From: Sediminicola sp037203765
GTDB lineage: Bacteria > Bacteroidota > Bacteroidia > Flavobacteriales > Flavobacteriaceae
Direction of reading: 5' to 3'
Assembly (NCBI RefSeq): GCF_037203765.1
Contig: NZ_JBBCAS010000005.1
Span: 62,001-126,000 of the forward strand
DNA length: 64,000 bases
Within the stretch, counting starts at the first letter, position 1, and the number at the start of each line of letters is the position of its first letter. The notes beneath the pieces were generated by a model that was not told the origin of the DNA, did no database searches, and saw only the letters and a list, made by a program, of their open reading frames with translations. The position numbers and the translations under genes were made by a program. Of the stretch, positions 34,834 through 41,558 are shown piece after piece.

Positions 34834-35217
34834 ATGGTTACTATTTTAATCATAGACGATTGTAATGCCATTCGAGAAAACACAGCTGAGTTACTGGAGT
34901 TGGAGGGCTTTCATGTCATCACAGCATCCAATGGAAAGGAAGGTTATGGGAAGGTGGTGCAACATGTTCCGGATCTAGTGGTATGTGATATTCTAATGCC
35001 CGAAATGGACGGTTTTACTTTGTTGAAAAAACTGGGGGAAAACCCCAAGTACAAAACCATTCCGGTCATCTTTTTTAGTGCCAAAAGTGAGAAAAAGGAA
35101 ATCATCAAAGGATTGGAACTCGGAGCCTATGATTATATAGTCAAGCCCTCGGAACTCCATGATCTTATTGCTTCCATAAGAAGGTTCATAGCCGAAAAAA
35201 ACCTTTCAATTTCCTAA
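34834..35217 (+). CDS. Single-domain response regulator (receiver only)
   Basis: 127 residues, a complete receiver domain: acidic pair DD at 8-9, phospho-acceptor Asp52 in VVCDILMP, and the switch Lys in VKPSE near 108. There is no output domain. Its first 60 residues closely resemble the receivers of the two receiver-Crp regulators in this window (all with Asp52), so the three are paralogues. It may act as a phosphate shuttle or sink for the kinase gene upstream, 226 bp away. Confidence 0.9.
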   Translation: MVTILIIDDCNAIRENTAELLELEGFHVITASNGKEGYGKVVQHVPDLVVCDILMPEMDGFTLLKKLGENPKYKTIPVIFFSAKSEKKEIIKGLELGAYDYIVKPSELHDLIASIRRFIAEKNLSIS

Positions 35218-35312
35218 AACGATCTATTATTGCTGGTTCTTTACCAAACCATAGAATACCTATCTTTTCCCTAAAAATTGGCAACCGATTTGTTCTTTCA
35301 GTTTCTAGGATC

Positions 35313-35342
35313 TTGAATTTCTATGGCAAAAGGTTATCTTTA
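35313..35342 (+). promoter_or_regulatory. Vegetative-type promoter of xthA
   Basis: TTG (35313-35315) and TATCTTTA (35335-35342) are separated by 19 bp, a typical flavobacterial -33/-7 layout. No FNR/CRP-type operator is present. The predicted start near 35347 favours the ATG at 35364. Confidence 0.5.
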
Positions 35343-35363
35343 GGCATCACAAAAAAAGGCACT

Positions 35364-36122
35364 ATGAAGCTCATTTCTTGGAACGTAAATGGTATTAGGG
35401 CCATTGCCAAAAAGGATTTTTTTGAATCTTTGAACACTCTTGACCCTGATATCCTATGCCTTCAAGAGACCAAGGCCCAGGACCTGGAAGTAGAAAAAAC
35501 CTTGGCCAATTGCAGCAACTACTATCTGTATACCAATTCCGCCTCCCAAAAGGGATATTCCGGCACGGCTATCTTGAGCAGGGAAAAACCAATGGGCGTT
35601 ACCAAAGATATGGGCATTGAAGAACACGATAATGAAGGTCGGGTCCTCTGTGCAGAATATGCCAATTACTATGTGGTAAATGTGTATGTACCCAATTCCG
35701 GACAGCAATTGGAGCGACTGGAGTACCGTAAAAAGTGGGATGCCGACTTTTTAAATTATATCAAAGCCATGGAAAAACATAAACCAGTGATCGTTTGTGG
35801 CGATTTTAATGTGGCCCACAGACCCATTGATCTAAAAAATGACAAGTCGAACTACAATAAAACAGCTGGCTATACCCAAGTAGAAATAGATGGGATGGAT
35901 AATTTTATCAATTCTGGATTGGTAGATACCTTTCGGAAAATGCACCCCACGGAAATAAAGTATTCCTATTGGAGTTATAGGTTCAAATCTAGGGAACGCG
36001 ATGTGGGCTGGCGAATAGACTATATATTGGTCAGTGAATCCTTATCGGGGATGGTAAACCAAGCCTCCATACTACAAAATTACTATGGGTCGGACCATTG
36101 TCCCATAGCACTCATCATGTAA
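35364..36122 (+). CDS. xthA: Exodeoxyribonuclease III (AP endonuclease)
   Basis: 252 residues from the ATG at 35364, beginning MKLISWNVNGIRA. An upstream in-frame start at 35313 is rejected, as it lies before the predicted transcription start. Motifs include LQETKAQ with the metal-binding Glu, VNVYVPNSG, CGDFNVAH with the catalytic Asp and Asn, GWRIDYILVS, and SDHCPI with the catalytic His. It cuts DNA at abasic sites and has 3'-5' exonuclease activity. It lies inside the island but has a vegetative promoter. Confidence 0.93.
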   Translation: MKLISWNVNGIRAIAKKDFFESLNTLDPDILCLQETKAQDLEVEKTLANCSNYYLYTNSASQKGYSGTAILSREKPMGVTKDMGIEEHDNEGRVLCAEYANYYVVNVYVPNSGQQLERLEYRKKWDADFLNYIKAMEKHKPVIVCGDFNVAHRPIDLKNDKSNYNKTAGYTQVEIDGMDNFINSGLVDTFRKMHPTEIKYSYWSYRFKSRERDVGWRIDYILVSESLSGMVNQASILQNYYGSDHCPIALIM

Positions 36123-36148
36123 ATGCAAGAAGGCATTACAATTGCTTT

Positions 36149-36661
36149 TCAACCGGTTTTATGGAGTTGGTCCAATTTTATCGCCCATTGTGGTATTTCA
36201 CTTTCATAATCTCTTAATATGATCAAATAAGAACCTTTGTTCAATTTGTCAAGAAAATCCAGTGTGACCTCGGGAAGGATGCCAAAACCGCGAAGTATTC
36301 CATACACCCCCCTAGAAAGCGATGCCAATTTTTTACCGCTCACTTTGTATAAAAACATGGGAACCAAGGGACCTACGATATACACATACCCTATTTCGGG
36401 ATGTGAAAAAAAACCGAGATCCACTTCCTTATTCAATTTGGAATGCCAATACCCTCTTAATTCCCTTCGCTTTTTTACCAGTACTTTTTTGTTTTCAAAC
36501 TCTTCCCCGTTCATTTTGCCCAGAATAGAAAATTCAGTAGAAGGCGACGAGCTGTCCATAATGATGCCTATTGCCAATTCTACTTGGTTTAAGTTGTCCA
36601 AAGCGCTGACATAAAATTTTTTTTCCTTTTTTTTAAAAACCGATTTCATGACTTTTTCCAT
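36149..36661 (-). CDS. Protein of unknown function, regulon member
   Basis: A 170-residue protein. It starts with a basic stretch (MKSVFKKKEKKFYVS), then VELAIGIIMDSSSPS. A Gly/hydrophobic middle (IGYVYIVGPLVPMFLYKVSG) and a C-terminus with GSYLIILRDYESEIPQWA follow. I do not recognise the family. The pattern of a short hydrophobic segment between two alpha/beta-like halves recalls general-stress proteins, but this is only an impression. The operator upstream ties it to the regulon; it is divergent from the YtxH-like gene. Start 36661 is kept; 36649 is possible. Confidence 0.7.
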   Translation of the reverse strand: MEKVMKSVFKKKEKKFYVSALDNLNQVELAIGIIMDSSSPSTEFSILGKMNGEEFENKKVLVKKRRELRGYWHSKLNKEVDLGFFSHPEIGYVYIVGPLVPMFLYKVSGKKLASLSRGVYGILRGFGILPEVTLDFLDKLNKGSYLIILRDYESEIPQWAIKLDQLHKTG

Positions 36662-36695
36662 ATTGAACGGGTCTATTTCTCAAAAAGCGCCCATC

Positions 36696-36738
36696 TAAAT
36701 TTAGACCAGAAGACCTAGGATTGAAATGATTTGCATCA
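36696..36738 (-). promoter_or_regulatory. FNR/CRP-type operator and promoter of the 36149-36661 gene
   Basis: The operator TGATTTGCATCA (36727-36738). On the minus strand, after 23 bp, lies TAAATTTA (36703-36696), one base from TAnnTTTG. The predicted start is near 36691, 30 nt before the ATG. Confidence 0.7.
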
Positions 36739-36762
36739 GCCGAATGTTAAATTTTGTTTCCC

Positions 36763-36805
36763 TGATATATATCATTCCGTTTATGCTGTTTACCACCTAG
36801 ATTTA
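36763..36805 (+). promoter_or_regulatory. FNR/CRP-type operator and promoter of the YtxH-like operon
   Basis: The operator TGATATATATCA (36763-36774), a perfect palindrome. After 23 bp lies TAGATTTA (36798-36805), one base from the -7 consensus. The predicted start is near 36810, 31 nt before the ATG at 36841. Its centre is 36 bp from that of the operator facing the other way. Confidence 0.75.
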
Positions 36806-36840
36806 AAGTGATCATAATATTAATCCTAAAAATCAAAATC

Positions 36841-37170
36841 ATGTCCAACTCAAATGAAAATATCTTATGGGCCCTATTGACAGGGGCAGCCATCGGCGCA
36901 GGAATCGGAATTTTGTACGCCCCCGAAAAGGGCTCTGAAACCAGGCATAAAATAAAGCAAAAAGCCATGGATACCACCCATGACCTTTCTGAAAGAATTA
37001 AACATGCCAAGGAGGAACTTACTAAAACGGCAGATGCCAAAAAAGTAGCTTTTGAAGAAAAATTGGAAGACGTTATTTCCAATATGAGCTATAAAGCAGA
37101 CGAAATTATAATCGGCCTGGAACGCAAACTGGAGGAACTGAAAAAAAAGAATGCCCAATTCCAGAAATAG
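36841..37170 (+). CDS. YtxH-domain stress protein
   Basis: 109 residues from the ATG at 36841; the in-frame start at 36808 lies before the predicted transcription start. A glycine-rich membrane segment (LLTGAAIGAGIGILYAPEKG) is followed by a long amphipathic, charged helix. This is the YtxH (general stress, GvpP-like) pattern. It is a small membrane-anchored protein, first of an operon with the broken holin-family gene and a 74-residue protein. Confidence 0.82.
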   Translation: MSNSNENILWALLTGAAIGAGIGILYAPEKGSETRHKIKQKAMDTTHDLSERIKHAKEELTKTADAKKVAFEEKLEDVISNMSYKADEIIIGLERKLEELKKKNAQFQK

Positions 37171-37176
37171 GGCATA

Positions 37177-37527
37177 ATGGCAGTTGAGGAAGTAAGGCAT
37201 CATCTAAAAGAAGTAGATGGGAACATCATATCCTATATAGACCATAGTGAGGAACACTTTAAATTAAAGATGTTCTAGATTTCCATGGCCATGGTGACCA
37301 CTTTGGTAAAAACGATGGCCATCGGATTAGTGGCATTTTTAGCGTTTTTGTTTGTAGCCATAGCCGTATCCTATTGCATAGGCGATGCCTAGAAAAATAG
37401 CGTTATGGGCTTCCTATGGATTGGTTTGTCTTATGTGCTCCTTGCCTTGGATTTTTATATTGTTGGAGATACGCTTAATGGTCCCCTACTTAGAAAATAT
37501 TCAGAAATTTATTGCGACGACCCATGA
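37177..37527 (+). pseudogene. Holin-family (phage_holin_3_6-like) membrane protein gene with two in-frame amber codons
   Basis: A 117-codon frame from ATG 37177 to TGA 37525-37527 that is open except for two TAG codons, at 37276-37278 and 37390-37392. The frame is not shifted. The translation has a charged N-terminus (HHLKEVDGNIISYIDHSEEH), two membrane segments (LVAFLAFLFVAIAVSY; FLWIGLSYVLLALDFYIV) and LLRKYSEIY near the end, as in flavobacterial proteins of this family. The final TGA overlaps the ATG of the next gene (ATGA), a coupling left from an intact operon. It could be a recent pseudogene or a base-calling problem. Neighbours use TAG as a true stop, so recoding is unlikely. Confidence 0.8.
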
Positions 37528-37748
37528 AAACCGTTTATAGTTCCTTCACTGAAATAGACAAGCGCCTTAGAATTTTGAACCTACAACGGGAGATAGACAG
37601 GGAAGCGTTGAACCTTCAATTAAAGCAGGCCAAGACGAGCCTCTATCCTCCCAAAACCGTAAAGGCTATGTTAGAGTTGCTTCCGGTATTCCTATTGCCG
37701 TATATCAAAAAAAGGTGGTTCTCCAAAAAGAAAAAGCTCCATGAATAA
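37524..37748 (+). CDS. Small protein of unknown function, third gene of the YtxH operon
   Basis: 74 residues from ATG 37524, which overlaps the stop of the broken holin-family gene. The product is basic and mostly helical (EIDKRLRILNLQREIDREAL), with a short hydrophobic patch (LELLPVFLLPYI) and a Lys-rich end. Small proteins like this commonly follow YtxH and holin-like genes in Flavobacteriaceae. No function is known. Confidence 0.7.
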   Translation: MKTVYSSFTEIDKRLRILNLQREIDREALNLQLKQAKTSLYPPKTVKAMLELLPVFLLPYIKKRWFSKKKKLHE

Positions 37749-37758
37749 CAATGGTGGA

Positions 37759-38829
37759 TCAGCTGAATTCAGCCACATGTTGTAGTCCTTCTTTGTTCAA
37801 AATGATGATTCTTCGCCCTTGATCTGTAGTAATCAATCCTTCATCCTTAAAATCTGACAGGGTACGTATTGCCGTTTCCGTGGCCGTTCCTATCATCCCT
37901 GCAAAATCTTCCCTGGCAATTCCCACTCCGCTATTGGCCCTATCCTTAATGATCCCTTTTTCATATAGCTCCAATAAGGCTTTGGCCGCTCGTTGCCTCA
38001 CCGAGGCAAAGGCCATACTTACCAATTGCTGCTGTACATTGATTAAATTATTGGAGATCATCGCAATGAATTTTTGAGAGACCTCATTGTTGCCATAGAG
38101 CAACTTTGTAAAATCTTCCTTGGGAATACCGTAGATTTCCGCATCTTCCAAAACCATGGCCGTTTCCACGTAGGTTCCCGAGTTGTTCAGTAAGGACAAC
38201 TGCCCCACAAAATTTCCGGAACTATAGACACCAGTGACAAATTCCTTCCCCAATTCGGTGCTCTTAAATGTCTTTACCGTACCACTTTGTATAAAATAAA
38301 GGGTATGTGCGGGGTTGCCCTCCATATAGAGCAATTCTTTCTTGGCAAATTCCTGCGGTTTATGGGTTTCGGTAAGACTTTCCAGATCGGCATATTCTTG
38401 TGCCTCTTTAATAAATGTATGGACCCCTTCAATATTTCTGGCAATTTCCTTTTTCAAGAAATCATTCTTTCTTAGCCGGCATTCTATGGCCTCAAAAAGA
38501 TCTTTCTCTTCAAATGGCTTGGTCAGATAATCATCGGCACCCAAGTTCATTCCGGTCCTAACATCAGATCTTTCTGACTTTGCCGTCAAAAAAACAAAGG
38601 GAATACCGGCCGTGCTGCTATCTTCATTGATTCTTTTCAATACTTCATAGCCATCTATCCCTGGCATCATAATGTCACAGATGATCAGGTCGGGAATTAC
38701 GGTTTTGGCCTTTCCAATTCCAATAGTTCCATTTTCTGCCGTGACCACCTTATAGCGCTCCAATTTTAAAATGTCGGCTATATTCTCCCTGACATCCAAA
38801 TTATCCTCTATGATCAGTATTGTTTTCAT
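37759..38829 (-). CDS. Receiver-Crp/FNR fusion transcriptional regulator (LOV-kinase partner)
   Basis: 356 residues from ATG 38829 (or 38835). A receiver domain (1-120) has ED at 8-9, phospho-acceptor Asp52 and LTKPFEE. A linker leads to a cyclic-nucleotide-binding-like domain (about 155-270). Its phosphate-binding segment reads GQLSLLNNSGTYVETAMV, without the Glu and Arg that bind cAMP in Crp. A Crp-type winged helix (about 280-350) has the recognition helix TATETAIRTLSDF, with Glu and Arg in the FNR E209/R213 positions. Its start lies within the end of the kinase gene, so the two are translationally coupled. It is a likely activator at the TGAYNNNNRTCA operators. Confidence 0.9.
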   Translation of the reverse strand: MKTILIIEDNLDVRENIADILKLERYKVVTAENGTIGIGKAKTVIPDLIICDIMMPGIDGYEVLKRINEDSSTAGIPFVFLTAKSERSDVRTGMNLGADDYLTKPFEEKDLFEAIECRLRKNDFLKKEIARNIEGVHTFIKEAQEYADLESLTETHKPQEFAKKELLYMEGNPAHTLYFIQSGTVKTFKSTELGKEFVTGVYSSGNFVGQLSLLNNSGTYVETAMVLEDAEIYGIPKEDFTKLLYGNNEVSQKFIAMISNNLINVQQQLVSMAFASVRQRAAKALLELYEKGIIKDRANSGVGIAREDFAGMIGTATETAIRTLSDFKDEGLITTDQGRRIIILNKEGLQHVAEFS

Positions 38830-41308
38830 TTTCATTCAAATTTGTTGGTAATTCCACAGTAAAAATGGTCTCTTTTCCCAATTCACTTTTAAAACTTACA
38901 TTCCCTCCCATTAGTTCTACATATTGCCTAACAATATGAAGCCCCAATCCAGTTCCCTGAATATTTACGACATTTTCTGCCCGAAAGAAACGATCAAATA
39001 AAAACTCCTGCTCTTTAATTGGGATCCCTATTCCAAAATCGGTAATCTTTAGCAACACTGAGGGACCATTTTTTTCCAAACTCAGTAATATTTCCTGATG
39101 ATCTTCGGAGTACTTGATAGCGTTGGAGAGTAGATTGATCAGCACATGGCTCAGTAATTTGGGGTCCACAAATACCAGAATCCCCTCTTCCTTACTACTG
39201 AATAAAATGGACTGGCCCTTTTTTTTATTCGTTTCCATTTCCTCTATCAATGTTTTTACAAACTGCACCAAATCGAAAAGTTGGGGATGTACCAATACCT
39301 TGCCCTCCTCCAGTTTATCTAGGGACAGAAAGTCATTAAGAATGACCACCAAACTTTTTACATTGGACTTGATACGTTCCACGTATTTTTCAATCTTATC
39401 CTCATTCCCGGGATTATTTTGTTTGTCTATCAATATTGCCGAGGAAAGGATGGCACTCAAAGGCGTCCTAAATTCATGGGATGCCATGGAAACAAAGCGG
39501 GATTTGAGATCATTGAGTTCCTGTTCTTTTTTAAGGGCAAAACGTATCTCACGTTCCACTCTTTTTTGCTGCGTGATATTATTATATACAAATAGGGCCA
39601 ACACATGGCCTTGATTGGCATCGTATAAGGGTCTGGAATTTACAGCGTAGATTTTCTTTTCAAATCCCATTTCAAATGAAAACCTTTTCCCTTGTAAGGT
39701 GGCCCGAATATCCTGTTTAATTTTGGATATCTGGTGGTCAGAAAAAAAAGGAATTTCATCAATAGACCTGCCCTCTACCTCTTCTTTCACCAAATTAATA
39801 TGTTTTAGCTCTTCCCCCTCCACGTAGACAATCTCATAATTGCTATTGAAGACCACAATAGCCCCCTTGGGAAGGTTTTGGGCAATAGCCGAAAGCATGG
39901 CCCTACTTTGTTTGGCTTTATCTTCGGCCTCCTTGGTTTCCTTGATCTGATCTTCCAGGGATAAATTTACCTCCACCAATTTTTGAATGGTCGCAGTAAC
40001 CTCTTTGGTGCGTTCCACCACCCGTGCCTCCAGGTCCTTGGCCTGCTCCATGAGTTTCTTTTTACTCTGCTGGAGTTCCCTAAAATTTTGATGGTGGTCC
40101 AAAGCCAACCTGACCAACTTGACCATGGAATCCAAGTTCTCCTTTTCAATAGGTTCCAATTCCATTTTCTGGGTCGTAAATAGCAGAAGGTTTCCCAAAA
40201 GCTTGTTCTGGGAAGATATAATCGGTAATGACCAATACCCTTTTATGCCGTGATCCTTGGCCCACGTACGAAATTTTAAATTGACCTTGGCGTGGGCCAT
40301 ATCCTCGGCAAGATCAAGAGCGGTTTCCTTGATTTTTTTATCATTGGAATCCCTAAAAGTCCCAGATATTAGGTTTGCCATGGTTTCCAGAATCCCCTTT
40401 GGAATACTAGAATTGGGCAATTGATACCAGCGTTCGTGTTCCTTGTCCAAAAACCTCATCAAAGGAATGGTATGCGCTATGTTTTCTTCAATAACACCCA
40501 GTATTTCCTGTCCAATCTTCTCTATAGGATGTTCTTTTGTAATCAGTTCCAGAATATCCCGGATCCGGTCCTTGTTTAGCTCTTCACGTTTGGCCAAGGT
40601 AACATCGTTTTGGACTCCAATGAAATAACATAACTCTTGGGACTCGTTATATACCGGGGTAATGTTCAACTCGTTCCAAAACAAGGTGCCGTCCTTCTTG
40701 TAATTGCGGAGGACAACCCGGCAAGGTTCGCCATTTTTAAGGGCAGATCTGATGAACTTGATCTCCTTTTGGTCTTTATCGGTTGCCTGTAAAAACCGGC
40801 AATTTTTCCCTAAAATTTCATTTTTGGAATACCCGGTCATCTTGACCAGTCCTGAATTGCAATATATAATGGGCAGGTCCGGGCTTTTGGCATCTGAAAT
40901 TACAATTCCATTGCTGGCCGCTTCCAACGCCATGTTCCTCATTTCCAAAGATTTTCGATTGACCTTGTTAAGGGAGATATCCCTTAATAAAAATATACAT
41001 CTATCCTTCTTGTAATGGATCAATTTAATTTCAATATCCAAAAATCCATTATTGGTTTGTAGGCGTTGCTTTTTTGGCCTGGGATCCTTATTTTCCAATA
41101 ATCCCGATAATATTTTTTGACTATTTGGGGATAATAATGTTCCAAGATACTGTTGCTCCATCTTTTTTCCATTAATTCCCAGCATATTGAATGCTGCTTT
41201 ATTTCCTTTGAGGAACCTCCCCGCTTTGTCCGTTACCAAGATTCCCTCCGAGGTAGAATCAAAGATGCTCTGTAGTAATTCGGTCTCAAAAAGTTGGTTC
41301 TCTATCAT
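38801..41308 (-). CDS. LOV-domain hybrid-input sensor histidine kinase
   Basis: 835 residues, no membrane segment. Domains in order: PAS (about 8-115), LOV (about 125-240), GAF (about 245-400), coiled coil, PAS (about 460-580), HisKA (SMASHEFRTPLS near 605), HATPase (NLLSNAIKYS, DFGIGIP, GTGLGLHIV). The LOV core reads EILGKNCRFLQATDKDQ with Cys170, the residue that forms the flavin adduct in blue light. The flavin contacts NYKKDGTLFWNELNI and FIGVQNDVT are also present. The operon carries its own operator, so it is probably self-reinforcing. The partner regulator overlaps its 3' end. Confidence 0.9.
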   Translation of the reverse strand: MIENQLFETELLQSIFDSTSEGILVTDKAGRFLKGNKAAFNMLGINGKKMEQQYLGTLLSPNSQKILSGLLENKDPRPKKQRLQTNNGFLDIEIKLIHYKKDRCIFLLRDISLNKVNRKSLEMRNMALEAASNGIVISDAKSPDLPIIYCNSGLVKMTGYSKNEILGKNCRFLQATDKDQKEIKFIRSALKNGEPCRVVLRNYKKDGTLFWNELNITPVYNESQELCYFIGVQNDVTLAKREELNKDRIRDILELITKEHPIEKIGQEILGVIEENIAHTIPLMRFLDKEHERWYQLPNSSIPKGILETMANLISGTFRDSNDKKIKETALDLAEDMAHAKVNLKFRTWAKDHGIKGYWSLPIISSQNKLLGNLLLFTTQKMELEPIEKENLDSMVKLVRLALDHHQNFRELQQSKKKLMEQAKDLEARVVERTKEVTATIQKLVEVNLSLEDQIKETKEAEDKAKQSRAMLSAIAQNLPKGAIVVFNSNYEIVYVEGEELKHINLVKEEVEGRSIDEIPFFSDHQISKIKQDIRATLQGKRFSFEMGFEKKIYAVNSRPLYDANQGHVLALFVYNNITQQKRVEREIRFALKKEQELNDLKSRFVSMASHEFRTPLSAILSSAILIDKQNNPGNEDKIEKYVERIKSNVKSLVVILNDFLSLDKLEEGKVLVHPQLFDLVQFVKTLIEEMETNKKKGQSILFSSKEEGILVFVDPKLLSHVLINLLSNAIKYSEDHQEILLSLEKNGPSVLLKITDFGIGIPIKEQEFLFDRFFRAENVVNIQGTGLGLHIVRQYVELMGGNVSFKSELGKETIFTVELPTNLNENENNTDHRG

Positions 41309-41446
41309 AAGATTTAAATACTAACAAACCTTCCAAAAGGTCTTGAATGGTGGGGTATCCCAATGCAAATCGACGTAAAGAGAGGGTCCAAGACCTTTGA
41401 ACAGATCTGACGAAGCCCAACATTGGAAATTCTAGTTTCATCCTTT

Positions 41447-41489
41447 CAAAAATAGGTCCTAAGGGTGTACATTAAAATGACAAATATCA
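41447..41489 (-). promoter_or_regulatory. FNR/CRP-type operator and promoter of the LOV kinase operon
   Basis: The operator TGACAAATATCA (41478-41489). On the minus strand, after 23 bp, lies a perfect -7 element TATTTTTG (41454-41447). The predicted start is near 41442, with a leader of about 134 nt before the ATG at 41308. No other gene can use this site in the minus direction, so it points to autoregulation. Confidence 0.8.
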
Positions 41490-41558
41490 TCAAAAGGAGT
41501 TCCTGGAGGATAATGCATCAACATGCAATTCTGGACATTGCTTCTCAAGTCCAACCTT

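Noticed and set aside
37276..37392. Amber codons in the holin-family gene read as an amino acid (stop-codon recoding)
   Set aside because: Neighbouring genes such as the YtxH-like gene, ppsA, pfkB and thioredoxin end in TAG, so it is a normal stop in this genome, and no tRNA or recoding signal is seen.
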